The notes beneath the pieces are model-generated. The model saw only the letters and a program-made list of their open reading frames with translations, ran no database searches and was not told where the DNA came from. From Streptomyces cavernae (GTDB lineage: Bacteria > Actinomycetota > Actinomycetes > Streptomycetales > Streptomycetaceae), in contig NZ_RPDJ01000002.1 in assembly GCF_004023625.1 (NCBI RefSeq), forward strand, positions 372,001 to 436,000: a stretch of 64,000 nucleotides of DNA, read 5' to 3'. Shown one piece after another: positions 45,661 to 54,801 of the stretch (the first letter of the stretch is position 1; every line of letters begins with the position of its first letter). The position numbers and the translations under genes were made by a program.

Positions 45661-46101
45661 ATGGACGACATCGACCGGGCCATCCTGCGGGAGTTGCAGG
45701 TCGACGGCCGGATCCCTTACGCCGATCTCGGTCCGAAAGTTGGGCTGTCACCCTCGGCCGCGAGGCTCCGGCTGCAGCGGCTGATCGACACGAAGGCGGT
45801 CCAGGTCGTCGGAGTGACCGACCCGATGACCATGGGCCGGCAGGCGATGGCACTCCTGGGCTTGCGCATCGACGGCGATCCCCGGGCGGTCGCCGATGAA
45901 CTGTCCCGGCACGACGAAGTCGTGTACACGGTCCTGACGGCCGGCGGCTTCGACCTGTTCGCGGAGGTGGTGTGCCCTCAGCCTCAGGATCTTCTGGACT
46001 TCATCAACGACGTCGTGCGGCCCGTCGAGGGTGTCGCATCCGTGGAGAACTTCCCCTACTTCGCGATTCACACCCACCGCTTCCTGTGGCACGTCGACTG
46101 A
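45661..46101 (+). CDS. Lrp/AsnC-family regulator
   Basis: A 146-residue protein with an N-terminal Lrp helix-turn-helix (MDDIDRAILRELQVDGRIPY, GLSPSAARLRLQRL) and a C-terminal RAM ligand domain (YTVLTAGGFDLFAEVVC). GGAGGTG lies ahead of ATG 45661. It is followed 51 bp later by the kinase-aminotransferase gene, which it probably controls together with itself. The ligand should be an amino acid or amine. Confidence 0.9.
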   Translation: MDDIDRAILRELQVDGRIPYADLGPKVGLSPSAARLRLQRLIDTKAVQVVGVTDPMTMGRQAMALLGLRIDGDPRAVADELSRHDEVVYTVLTAGGFDLFAEVVCPQPQDLLDFINDVVRPVEGVASVENFPYFAIHTHRFLWHVD

Positions 46102-46152
46102 GGCATCCGAGCCTCCGAGCCCTGTCTGCCCGCACCAGCCGAGGAGCCCCGC

Positions 46153-49122
46153 ATGCTGCCCGACGAGCACCGCACGATCGACTTCTTCACCAAGGACGCC
46201 CTTCCCGTCCCCCGCATGGCGTCGGCCGAGGCCGAACTCATCGCCGCGGAACACCTCGGCATCACCGCTCGCGCGCAGGCGCTGGGCAGCCAGCAGGACG
46301 CCAACTTCCTGCTGCACGCCGACGACGGGACGCCCGCGGCGATTCTGAAGATCGCCAACCCCGCCTTCGGCACGGTGGAGATCGAAGCCCAGGACGCGGC
46401 AGCCGACCTGATCGCCTCGGCCCGCCCGGAACTGCGCATCGCCACGGTCCTGCGCCACCCTGACGGCTCTCCACGGCGCACCATGGTGGACACCGAGAAC
46501 GGTCCGGCCGTCGCGCGCCTGCTGCGCCACCTGCCCGGCGGCACGCTCTCGGGACCACGGCACCTGTCCACCGCCACCGTGGCGGGCATGGGCACGATCG
46601 CCGGAAAGGTCAGCACCGCCCTGCGCGACTTCCGGCACCCGGGCCTCGACCGTGTGCTCCAGTGGGACCCGCAGCACGCCGATCGCGTCGTCGCCAAGCT
46701 CGCCGGGCACATCGACGAACCCGACCGGCGCACCGCCGTCCGGACCGCGACCGCCGAAGCCTGGGCACATGTCCGGAAGCTCGCTGCCAGGCTGCCGTCG
46801 CAGGCCGTGCACCTGGACCTCACCGACGACAATCTGATCCGCTGTCCCGACAGCCGCCCGCCCATGCCGGACGGGCTCATCGACTTCGGTGACGTCACCA
46901 CGAGCTGGGCGGTCGGCGAACTCGCCGTGTCACTGTCGTCGATGCTCCACCACGACGGCATCGAGCCTCACCACGTGCTGCCGGCCGTCCGCGCCTTCCA
47001 CGCCGTTCGGCCGCTCTCCCCCGAGGAAGCCGATGCGGTGTGGCCGCTCGTGGTCCTGCGCGCCGCCGTGCTGGTGGTCAGCGGGCGGCACCAGGCCGCC
47101 ATCGACGAGGACAACGTCTACGCCAAGGCCGCGCTCGACCGCGAATGGCGCATATTCGAACAGGCCACCTCGCTGCCCCTGCCGGTGATGACCCGCCTCA
47201 TCAGGGACGCGACCGGCATCGCCGACGTGCCTGCCCGGGCCGCGCAGGCCGATGCGCCGGTGCGCCCTCTCCTGCGGGACCTCGTAGCCGACGACATCAC
47301 CGTTCTCGACCTGTCCACCGACGCCGATTCCATGGACCACGGAGCCTGGATGGACGCCGGCACCGAGGCCCGGCTGGTGACCTCCGCGCTCGCGGACGGA
47401 GCGGCCGCCGTCGCCACCCGGTACGCCCATGCGCGACTCACTCGGACACCGGCGCTGTCGGCGGTGTCCACCGCCACGGTGCCCACCGGAATTCACCTCT
47501 GGCTCGGCCGGGATGCCGTGGTGCAGGTGCCCGCCGCGGGGAAGGTCCTCGCCGCGGCGCCGGGCCACGTGGAACTCACCTACGGCGCGCAGACGCTGTC
47601 GCTGTCCTTCCCCCGCGCGGGCCGGCCCGTGGTCACCACCGGTGCGACGGTGCAGGCGGGCGAGGACATCATCCACCTCGGCCCCGGTGCCTCGGTCCAT
47701 GTCGCGCTGCGCGACGCCGACGGCCCCGCTGTCCCGCGCCTGGTCCGTCCCGAGTACGCCGCCGGCTGGCTCGCGCTCACCGCCGACCCCGCCCCGCTCC
47801 TCGGCCTCCCGGCCGACTCCGACCGTCCGCGCGTCAGGGACCTGCTCGACCGGCGTGACGCCGCGTTCGCCACCGTGCAGGAGCACTACTACGCCAACCC
47901 TCCGCGTATCGAACGTGGTTGGCGCCACCATCTGCTGTCCACCGACGGCAGGTCGTACCTCGACATCGTCAACAACGTCACCCCACTGGGCCACGCCCAC
48001 CCCCGCGTCGAGCAGGCGGTCTCCCGGCAGTTGCGGCGGCTCAACACCAACTCGCGCTTCCACTACGCCTCCGTTGTGGAGTTCACCGAGCGCCTCGCCG
48101 CCCTCCTCCCCGACCCTCTGGACACGGTGTTCCTCGTCAACTCCGGCTCGGAGGCGGTGGATCTGGGCCTTCGCCTGGCCATCGGGGCCGCCGGCCTGAC
48201 CGACGTCGTCGCGCTGCGCGAGGCGTACCACGGCTGGACGTACGCCTCCGACGCGGTCTCCACCTCGCTCCAGGACAACCCGAACGCCCTGGCCACCCGC
48301 CCGAGTTGGGTGCACACCGTGGACTCGCCCAACTCCTACCGCGGCCGCCACCGCGGGGCGGATGCCGTGCGCTACGCACCCGAGGCCGTCGCGGTGATCG
48401 ACGAACTGGCCGCTGCCGGCCGCCCGGCGGGAGCATTCATCGGCGAGACCTTCTACGGCAACGCCGGAGGAGTCGCCCTTCCCGACGGCTATCTCACCCA
48501 GGTGTACGCGGCGGTACGGCGTCACGGCGGCCTGGCCGTCGCCGACGAGGTCCAGGTCGGATACGGCCGCCTGGGACACTGGTTCTGGGGCTTCGAGCAA
48601 CAGCAGGTCGTCCCCGACATCGTCTGTGTCGCCAAGGCCATGGGCAACGGACACCCCCTCGGCGCGGTCGTCACGTCCAAGGCGGTCGCGGACCGGTACC
48701 GCGACCAGGGCTACTTCTTCTCCTCGACCGGCGGCAGCCCCGTCTCCAGCACCGTGGGCCTCACCGTCCTGGACACCCTGCGCGACGAAGACCTCCAGGG
48801 CAACGCGGCGCGCGTCGGCGGCCGTCTGAAGCGCCGGCTCGAGGCACTGGCCGACCGCTACGGCATCATCGGCGCCGTCCACGGCTCGGGCCTCTACCTC
48901 GGCCTCGAACTCGTCCGGGACCGCGCCGGCCTGGAACCCGCCACAGAAGAGACCGCCGAACTCTGCGACCGCATGCTCGACCTCGGCGTGATCGTCCAGC
49001 CAACCGGGGACCACCTCAACATCCTCAAGATCAAGCCACCGCTGTGCATCGACACCACCGCAGCCGACTTCTTCGCCGACATGCTCGACCTGGCCCTCAC
49101 CCAACTCGGCCACTCCCGCTGA
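46153..49122 (+). CDS. APH-type kinase fused to a class III aminotransferase
   Basis: A 989-residue fusion. Residues about 20-350 are a choline/aminoglycoside-kinase-like domain with the catalytic loop HLDLTDDN (His220, Asp222, Asn227) and the magnesium motif IDFGD. A middle section (about 440-540) resembles a small beta-domain related to M23/lipoyl folds (GIHLWLGRDAVVQVPAAGKV). The C-terminal about 430 residues are a class III PLP enzyme (PLGHAHPRVEQAVSRQLRRL; ADEVQVGYGRLG; PLP Lys828 in CVAKAMGNGHP). Relatives of the PLP part include phospholyases for ethanolamine phosphate or phosphohydroxylysine, so the fusion could phosphorylate an amino alcohol and then eliminate phosphate (inference). 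It lies directly after the Lrp gene. Confidence 0.87.
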   Translation: MLPDEHRTIDFFTKDALPVPRMASAEAELIAAEHLGITARAQALGSQQDANFLLHADDGTPAAILKIANPAFGTVEIEAQDAAADLIASARPELRIATVLRHPDGSPRRTMVDTENGPAVARLLRHLPGGTLSGPRHLSTATVAGMGTIAGKVSTALRDFRHPGLDRVLQWDPQHADRVVAKLAGHIDEPDRRTAVRTATAEAWAHVRKLAARLPSQAVHLDLTDDNLIRCPDSRPPMPDGLIDFGDVTTSWAVGELAVSLSSMLHHDGIEPHHVLPAVRAFHAVRPLSPEEADAVWPLVVLRAAVLVVSGRHQAAIDEDNVYAKAALDREWRIFEQATSLPLPVMTRLIRDATGIADVPARAAQADAPVRPLLRDLVADDITVLDLSTDADSMDHGAWMDAGTEARLVTSALADGAAAVATRYAHARLTRTPALSAVSTATVPTGIHLWLGRDAVVQVPAAGKVLAAAPGHVELTYGAQTLSLSFPRAGRPVVTTGATVQAGEDIIHLGPGASVHVALRDADGPAVPRLVRPEYAAGWLALTADPAPLLGLPADSDRPRVRDLLDRRDAAFATVQEHYYANPPRIERGWRHHLLSTDGRSYLDIVNNVTPLGHAHPRVEQAVSRQLRRLNTNSRFHYASVVEFTERLAALLPDPLDTVFLVNSGSEAVDLGLRLAIGAAGLTDVVALREAYHGWTYASDAVSTSLQDNPNALATRPSWVHTVDSPNSYRGRHRGADAVRYAPEAVAVIDELAAAGRPAGAFIGETFYGNAGGVALPDGYLTQVYAAVRRHGGLAVADEVQVGYGRLGHWFWGFEQQQVVPDIVCVAKAMGNGHPLGAVVTSKAVADRYRDQGYFFSSTGGSPVSSTVGLTVLDTLRDEDLQGNAARVGGRLKRRLEALADRYGIIGAVHGSGLYLGLELVRDRAGLEPATEETAELCDRMLDLGVIVQPTGDHLNILKIKPPLCIDTTAADFFADMLDLALTQLGHSR

Positions 49123-49159
49123 TGTCGCACATCCCAACCGGCCGAGCGAGCGTCGGGAT

Positions 49160-49210
49160 GTCTCCTGTCTTCACCGACAAGGTCGCCTTGCCTTCCCCGG
49201 GACAGGAGAC
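49160..49210. terminator. Inverted repeat between convergent genes
   Basis: GTCTCCTGTC (49160-49169) and GACAGGAGAC (49201-49210) are perfect 10-bp complements with a 31-nt centre. The position between the convergent kinase-aminotransferase and AraC genes suits a bidirectional terminator, though the loop is long. A small ACATCCC/GGGATGT stem precedes it. Confidence 0.4.
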
Positions 49211-49252
49211 TCCGTCCGCGTCACGATCCCCACTCCGGCACGCACCGAACAC

Positions 49253-50143
49253 TCAGGAACCGGTGTCGCGGAGTTCGGTGTTGGTCCGCCACTCGCGGGG
49301 AGACATGCCGTAGGCGGCACGGAAGGCCCGGCTGAAGTGGGAGTAACTGGTGAAGCCGAAGCGGTGTGCGACGGCAGTCAGTGCCGGGGCGTTGCGAGCG
49401 GGGCGGCTGAGTGCACGGCGGCAGGCTTCCAGTCGGCGGTGCTGGACCCAGCGGCTCACTGTGGTCCCTTCGTGCTGGAAGAGCCGATGTACGTGACGTA
49501 CGGAGACGTGGTGCGCGGCGGCGATCGTCTGGGGGGTGAGGTCCGGGTCCGTGAGGTGATCCTCGACGTAGCCCTTGATACGCAGCCGTAGGACGGTGCC
49601 GGCGGTGTCGGTGCCGGTCTGGGGGGTTTCGCGTGCCAGCCGCTCGGCGGCGAGCGTGGCCAGCAGATCTGCGGCGTTGCGGGCGAGCAGGGGGCCGAGA
49701 TGTGGACCGTAGCTGTCGGCATTGTCGGCGAGCTGGAAGAGAAACGGGATGACCAGGGCGGCCGTTTCGGTATCGGGTTGGACGGGCGTCTCGGCGATAC
49801 GCCGCAGGTCGGCCTCGCGCAGCCCCAGCCAATGCGGCGGCAAGCGGAAAGCATGCGTGCGGAAGCGCCCCAGGCAGTTGAGCATGTACGGCCGGGTGGT
49901 GTCGGTGAAGGCGAGACTCCCGGGCCGGAGCACTGTCTGCCGGTCGTTCCGGTCGATGATCACGGAGCCGCTGTCCTGCAGCAGCACACTGACGTGGTCG
50001 TCCCCCGTGAAGTGGGCGATCACGCGTGCGGACGTGGTGACCTGCAGTGGGCCGGCCTCGGTGGTGGTGACACATAAGGGGCCGAGCAGGCGGGTGGTGA
50101 CGATGCCGCTGAGCGGCGTATCGACTGGATGAGAGAAGTCCAT
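49253..50143 (-). CDS. AraC-family regulator
   Basis: A 296-residue regulator. The N-terminal about 170 residues match the ligand-type domain seen before AraC helix-turn-helices (HVSVLLQDSGSVIIDRNDRQ; GSLAFTDTTRPYML). The C-terminal about 100 residues form the double helix-turn-helix (AAAHHVSVRHVHRLFQHEGT; VAHRFGFTSYSHFSRAFRAA). The start is ATG 50143; an ATG nine codons further upstream is an alternative. It is divergent from a second AraC gene at 50528 across a repeat-bearing promoter region. Confidence 0.88.
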   Translation of the reverse strand: MDFSHPVDTPLSGIVTTRLLGPLCVTTTEAGPLQVTTSARVIAHFTGDDHVSVLLQDSGSVIIDRNDRQTVLRPGSLAFTDTTRPYMLNCLGRFRTHAFRLPPHWLGLREADLRRIAETPVQPDTETAALVIPFLFQLADNADSYGPHLGPLLARNAADLLATLAAERLARETPQTGTDTAGTVLRLRIKGYVEDHLTDPDLTPQTIAAAHHVSVRHVHRLFQHEGTTVSRWVQHRRLEACRRALSRPARNAPALTAVAHRFGFTSYSHFSRAFRAAYGMSPREWRTNTELRDTGS

Positions 50144-50429
50144 CAGCCCATGGCCCTTCACGCTGTGCATAGGGCTGGCCGGTCCTTGATGTGCACCGAC
50201 GCGGACAGCAGGACTCTCATGACGGTTCTCCTCCCATGCTGTGGTCCCTCCCTCGCTGCTAGACGGGCGTTGAGGCGAGCAGGTTCGGGCCGAGGAGGCG
50301 TCCTTGTAGGGCATGTTCTCTGGCGCGGATGGGCAACTCGACCTCCGGCCAAGCCCATACCTTCGTGCTGCCCGTTGATCGAACTCCACACAACGGGGCC
50401 TCGGGCGCCGCCTGTCGATGAGGCTGTGC

Positions 50430-50471
50430 CGTTGCCCGTTGCCCGTTGCCCGTTGCCCGTTGCCCGTTGCC
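50430..50471. repeat. Heptanucleotide tandem repeat (CGTTGCC)6
   Basis: Six perfect copies of CGTTGCC in the 384-bp space between two divergent AraC genes. It begins 57 bp ahead of the 50528 gene. Perfect short repeats of this kind change length by slippage and could change promoter spacing. The rest of 50144-50527 holds no gene. Confidence 0.9.
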
Positions 50472-50527
50472 CCGGCGCGCGCCCGGTGTCGCCGTGCGGG
50501 AGTTCCCAATCTCAGGAGATGCGCTCG

Positions 50528-51406
50528 ATGACAACTGTCCGCCACGAACCGTCGGCGCTGCCGCCCGTGCAGAAGGGCCCGGGCCCCTGGCGGGGGTTGA
50601 GCGTGGCACAGGAGACGGTGAGGACGGAGGTGACCGAGTGGGAGCGGCCGCCCTCGGACGGGTTCCTGATCGTCGCGCATCCGCGGGGTGCCGCTCGGTT
50701 CGTCGCAGACACCGGTGACGGCCGGTGGCGCTCGGCGTCGTGTGCGCCCGGTGACGTCTGCCGGATTCCTCCCGGGCGCCGGGTCAGGGTGCGCTGTGCA
50801 CTGCTCGGACCGGGCCCGATGGAGCTGGTGCACATCCTCCTGCCCACGGAGGTCTTCGGGCGCCACATCGACGAGGAGCCCGGCGGTCGGCCCATCGACC
50901 TCCAGCTGCTGGAAACGCTGCCGGAACCCGATCCGCTGATCGCCTCGATGGCCGTCGCGCTGGTCCGGGCCCGCGACGCCGGGGCGGGGCAACTCTACGC
51001 GGACTCCGCCGCGGAGTACCTCGCGGCACACCTCCTCGCGCCCCCGTACAGAGGACAGGCCGAGCCCCGTGCCCTCGGTCAACGGCAGATGGACACAGTC
51101 ACCGCCTACATGCGGGCCCATCTCGCCGACCGCATCGGCCTGGACGACCTGGCCCGGGAGGTTGCGCTGAGTCGGTTCCACTTCCTGCGTCTGTTCTCCG
51201 CGACGACCGGGCAGACGCCTCATCAGTTCCTCACCGGTCTGCGGATGGAGACCGCGCGCCGATTACTGGAGTCGGGGGACGAACCGGTGGGAAGGATCGG
51301 CCTACTGTGCGGGTTCAGTACGGCCAGCCACTTCACCACCGTGTTCCGCCGGCACGTCGGTCATACGCCCACGGACTACCGGCGGCTGCGGCGCGGACAC
51401 CGGTGA
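50528..51406 (+). CDS. AraC-family regulator
   Basis: A 292-residue regulator with an N-terminal cupin-like ligand domain (residues 20-130; GRWRSASCAPGDVCRIPPGR) and a C-terminal AraC double helix-turn-helix (LARDDL-type start as LDDLAREVALSRFHFLRLF; GRIGLLCGFSTASHFTTVFR, RHVGHTPTDYR). CAGGAG precedes ATG 50528 by 10 bases. It is divergent from the 49253 gene and not a close paralogue. Confidence 0.88.
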   Translation: MTTVRHEPSALPPVQKGPGPWRGLSVAQETVRTEVTEWERPPSDGFLIVAHPRGAARFVADTGDGRWRSASCAPGDVCRIPPGRRVRVRCALLGPGPMELVHILLPTEVFGRHIDEEPGGRPIDLQLLETLPEPDPLIASMAVALVRARDAGAGQLYADSAAEYLAAHLLAPPYRGQAEPRALGQRQMDTVTAYMRAHLADRIGLDDLAREVALSRFHFLRLFSATTGQTPHQFLTGLRMETARRLLESGDEPVGRIGLLCGFSTASHFTTVFRRHVGHTPTDYRRLRRGHR

Positions 51407-51417
51407 ACAACGGGACT

Positions 51418-51449
51418 GGCCCGGCCCGTGGGAAAACCCGGGCCGGGCC
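51418..51449. terminator. Bidirectional terminator hairpin
   Basis: GGCCCGGCCC (51418-51427) and GGGCCGGGCC (51440-51449) form a perfect 10-bp stem between the convergent AraC and secreted-protein genes. Confidence 0.75.
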
Positions 51450-51464
51450 TGCCGATGGAACGGA

Positions 51465-51911
51465 TCAGTTGTACTCGATCCAGTACGTCTTGAACCTGCC
51501 GACGCCGAGGTCAGCGAGCCTGCTGAACGCGGCTGGGCTGAGGTCCACGTCGTTCGCCGCGCAGCGCGCACATCTGTCGACGACCTTCACGGCCACGCCG
51601 TCCAGGCTGTTGGGGCCGTAGACCCACAACGTTCTTCCGCACACGGGGGAGTTGTTGGGGTTGGGGTAGCTGCCGTACACCTGCGGGGAGACCGCCGCCA
51701 CCAGCTCGTTGTCACCGTGCCACTGACCGCACGCCCCGATTCCGACGCTTGGGTTGTACCAGGTGACGTCCCCGTAATGCGTGGTTGCTGCGGCGGCGGG
51801 GGTGGCAGTCAGCATGGCCGTGGCGACGGCGCCGAGAAAGACTCCGCCGAGCGTCAAAGAGCGCCGGGTGGCGCTCTTCATGGCTTTGAGTGACTTCGCG
51901 ATTCTGGGCAC
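51465..51911 (-). CDS. Secreted double-psi beta-barrel protein, papain-inhibitor-like
   Basis: A 148-residue exported protein. The signal peptide (RRSLTLGGVFLGAVATAML, cleaved near PAAAAT) is followed by a small RlpA-like barrel (HYGDVTWYNPSVGIGACGQW; VVDRCARCAANDVDLSPAAF). Four cysteines (GAC, VCGR, RCARC) would form two disulfides. It matches what I recall of the Streptomyces papain inhibitor (SPI) family rather than the larger RlpA or expansins. GTG 51911 is seven bases after AGGAG. It would act outside the cell as a protease inhibitor or transglutaminase substrate-like protein (inference). Confidence 0.8.
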   Translation of the reverse strand: MPRIAKSLKAMKSATRRSLTLGGVFLGAVATAMLTATPAAAATTHYGDVTWYNPSVGIGACGQWHGDNELVAAVSPQVYGSYPNPNNSPVCGRTLWVYGPNSLDGVAVKVVDRCARCAANDVDLSPAAFSRLADLGVGRFKTYWIEYN

Positions 51912-52564
51912 GTTTCAGCTCCTGGGGGTGAGAGGAGAGAAGGCGAGCTTGCGAACTCCGGACCGGAACTGTGCACTTGCTGTGGCCAGCAGAGACGATA
52001 CGCACTTCCTGGGCGGGTCTCTGTCGCGAAAATGCGGTCCGTTGTCGGGAAATTGCGGCGCCTGAATCACTCGGCGAGTGGCAGTGCCTCGTACGCGATG
52101 CGCACAGCGGTCTTTGTGACGCCGCGTTGCCGCCCACGCACCCGATGCTCGCCACCTTGCCGGTGACCGTTTCCTGCGGCTCTGCTGCGGGCGCTCGGGC
52201 CCCGAACTACCGCCGGAGATCATTGACGCGGTCTCCGGCTGTTCGTTGACCGGGCATCATGCAGGGTGTGACGGTGGAGCAGACAGCCGGGCGGGGTCCG
52301 GCGCTGAATGAACTGCCCTGGTGTGGAGGCCGGCCTCAACCGTCACCTGACCGCGGCGAAAGGAGTGGTTCCCGCACGAGTAGGCTCCACGGAACCGTGG
52401 TCGCGACTTCGACGGCGTGCCGGGCGGGCAGGCAAGGGGCCGCGGGTAGGCAAACCTGCCGGAGGCCGTGCGTACCTCACTGATCCGAATCTGCTGACCG
52501 AGGATGCCCGGCGGCCACGGGATCGACAGATCGTATCGGGTGCACATGGCACCGGGAGGGGAGC
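51912..52564. other. Intergenic region, promoter of the secreted protein
   Basis: The region must hold the promoter of the 51911 gene. I looked for a ydaO (c-di-AMP) riboswitch, which often precedes cell-wall genes in Streptomyces, and did not find its conserved blocks. No gene seen. Confidence 0.4.
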
Positions 52565-54010
52565 TCACACGGCGGAACCCCAGGCAGCCATCAGTTGCTC
52601 GGGCCCGTACGTCGCCGCCAGACCGTCCACCGTGAACCCGGAACGTGACACCGCGATCAGCGGCGTGTCCTCGTCTGCACCGGGGACCGCCAGGGCGTCC
52701 CGGGCCAGCGCGGCCAGGGCACGACGGTCGAAGGAGCCGCGCTCGTGCCACTTGATCGAGCCGACGAACCCGATCTCCCGTGCGGGCGACCGGTCCGCCC
52801 CCACCAGGTCCACCTCGGGATTGTTCGTACGAGGCCACCAGCCGCCCACTTCCCGCACTTTCGGCCATGTGTCGTCGGGGAGCAGCCGGGCCAGCGACTC
52901 CCTCACGATGGGTTCGATCGCCCGCCCGCGCCAGGAGGTCCAACCGCGTTCGACGGCCTCGACCACGAGTCGGCCGCGCCCCCGCTCGATCTCCGGGATC
53001 CCTTGCTCCAGGAAGGCCAGCCAGAACCGGAGGTATGGATCGGCGACGCGGTAGCGGCGGTCCCGGTCACCCGGCCGGGTCGACAGCGGAGTGTCCACGG
53101 CGACGAGCCGCTTGGCCGCGAGGGTGTGCAGAGCCGGGGTGAGCGAGCCGGGTGGGAGTGGCCGGTCGGCGGCCCCGGCTTTCGCGGCGATCGTCCCGAA
53201 GGTCCGCTCACCGCTTCCGATCACGGACAGCACGTGTCTGGCCTGCAAAGCGGTTGGGAACTCGGCAGCCAGTACCCGCTCGCCGGAGACGAGAAGGGCG
53301 GAGGTTGGGTCGTCGAGTGCGCGGGTGAGGAAGTCGACCCGGGGCTCACCTTCCTGCCACTCCTGACAGATGAGCGGCAGACCGCCGGTGATCAGATGGG
53401 CGTCGAAGGCGTCCGCCGCCGGGAGCCCGGTCATAGCCATGACCTCGGCAGGGGAGAGGGGTGCCAGGACCATCTCGGCCCCTCGCTGATGAAAGGGGCG
53501 GCCGTAGGCGGAGAGCTGCTCCATCATGGCCAGATCACTGCCGATGAGGATGAGCAGGACCGGTTTGCGGCTCAGCACCCGGTCCCACACGGTCTGCAGG
53601 GTGCCCTCCAGAACAGGGTCGCCTTCGAGCATCCAGGGCAGCTCGTCCAGGACGACGATGCTGGGGGTGGCATCCGGGAGCACTGCGGCGAGTTGACGCA
53701 GAGCGGTGTCCCAGTCGGCGATGGTCGTGACACCGGCCAGGAGGGTGGTGTCCGGCAGCGACGAGTGCCGCAGCCCGGCGAGGAAGCGGGCTCGCTCGCG
53801 GTGGGCGTCCTCTCCTCGGGTGGCCTGATGGACGGCGTACGGGACGTTCGCGCGCTCGCAGAAGAGGTCCACGAGACGTGACTTTCCGACCCGGCGTCGG
53901 CCACGGAGCAGCAGGGCCCTGCCGCGCTGGTCGCCCCGGCCGTCCCGCACCCAGGCGAGGTGGCGCTGCAGGGCGGCCAGCTCGGATTCGCGGCCTACGA
54001 ACCCTGGCAT
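52565..54010 (-). CDS. AAA ATPase with DUF234-type nuclease-like C-terminus
   Basis: A 481-residue protein of the archaeal-type ATPase family found in bacteria. It opens with FVGRESELAALQRHL, Walker A GRRRVGKSRL and Walker B VVLDELPWML. The middle has a winged-helix domain (LSVIGSGERTFGTIAAKAGA). The C-terminal DUF234 domain (RYRVADPYLRFWLAFL; WWPRTNNPEVDLVGADRS; EIGFVGSIKWHERG) has a PD-(D/E)xK-like pattern (NPEVDLV ... GSIKW). It probably acts on DNA or nucleoprotein; the exact role is unknown. AAAGGTG precedes ATG 54010. It stands alone between two non-coding stretches. Confidence 0.85.
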   Translation of the reverse strand: MPGFVGRESELAALQRHLAWVRDGRGDQRGRALLLRGRRRVGKSRLVDLFCERANVPYAVHQATRGEDAHRERARFLAGLRHSSLPDTTLLAGVTTIADWDTALRQLAAVLPDATPSIVVLDELPWMLEGDPVLEGTLQTVWDRVLSRKPVLLILIGSDLAMMEQLSAYGRPFHQRGAEMVLAPLSPAEVMAMTGLPAADAFDAHLITGGLPLICQEWQEGEPRVDFLTRALDDPTSALLVSGERVLAAEFPTALQARHVLSVIGSGERTFGTIAAKAGAADRPLPPGSLTPALHTLAAKRLVAVDTPLSTRPGDRDRRYRVADPYLRFWLAFLEQGIPEIERGRGRLVVEAVERGWTSWRGRAIEPIVRESLARLLPDDTWPKVREVGGWWPRTNNPEVDLVGADRSPAREIGFVGSIKWHERGSFDRRALAALARDALAVPGADEDTPLIAVSRSGFTVDGLAATYGPEQLMAAWGSAV

Positions 54011-54186
54011 GGTTCACCTTTCGAGTTGCTCGTTCTGAACATACTCAAGTGAATCATAGTATGGAGAATGTGAGTAACGCCGATGTGACGTCAGGTGGCC
54101 GGTGAGGGTGGCTGAGAGCGCGGTGAGGCGGGTGGCGTGGTGGGAGCAGGACGCCAGTCGGGCAAGCCCGTCGTCGGTCAGGCCGG

Positions 54187-54801
54187 TCATGGATGGTCGC
54201 TGCCCCATGGGTTCGGTGTGGGCTCTTCGGGTGTGCTGCACGCGGTCGTCGGCGGGAGGAGGCGCTGGGCGGCGACCCGGGTGGTGCCGAATGTTGTGTC
54301 CGCCGTTGTGGAGTCAGGCGCCAAGCGGGCCCCGGCGGAGGGGAGTTCGGTCCGTGCCAGGGGTGCGCCCGGGTACGCCGCCATGAGGAGGCCGGTGCAG
54401 TCGTCGCGATCCTCCAGGGAGAGGCCCGCGGGGAAGCCGATGGTCCGGGGCCTGCTTCCGTCGGTGGTCAGGCGGATGCGCAGGACGGACCTCAGGTCCG
54501 TCCCCGCCTTCGTGGCGGTGGCCTCCCAGAACTGGACCTGCACCATGATCGGTTCGCACAGGGGTGCGCCGGTGTGCGAACCGATCACCACCGCCGATTC
54601 CTCGGCCGCCGCCTCCTCGGGGAACGACACGGCCGGGCGCAGCCACTCCGCCCGCTCCTCGGCCGACCAGCCGCCGGCCGCCCGGCAGTCGTCGGCGGCG
54701 GCCCGTGCGCCGTCGGCCGTTTCCGCGCAGCCGGTTGTCAGCAGCGTCAGAGCCGCCGCCAGTGACGTCAACGACCCGTGGGCGGGCTGGATCCTGGACA
54801 T
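54187..54801 (-). CDS. Putative lipoprotein, unknown function
   Basis: A 204-residue lipoprotein: start ATG 54801 after GGGAG, signal peptide with lipobox LTTGC, then a soluble domain (EERAEWLRPAVSFPEEAAAE; CEPIMVQVQFWEATATKAG; LRIRLTTDGSRPRTIGFPA) without a family that I recognise. The N-terminal extension of the open frame upstream of 54801 is not coding-like. No partner genes on the same strand. Confidence 0.7.
   Translation of the reverse strand: MSRIQPAHGSLTSLAAALTLLTTGCAETADGARAAADDCRAAGGWSAEERAEWLRPAVSFPEEAAAEESAVVIGSHTGAPLCEPIMVQVQFWEATATKAGTDLRSVLRIRLTTDGSRPRTIGFPAGLSLEDRDDCTGLLMAAYPGAPLARTELPSAGARLAPDSTTADTTFGTTRVAAQRLLPPTTACSTPEEPTPNPWGSDHP

Noticed and set aside
51912-52250. ydaO-type riboswitch ahead of the secreted barrel gene
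   Set aside because: Conserved blocks of the c-di-AMP riboswitch were not found on the coding strand.
52745-53881. 378-codon plus-strand open frame opposite the DUF234 ATPase
   Set aside because: Shadow frame; the minus-strand ATPase has Walker motifs and normal codon use.
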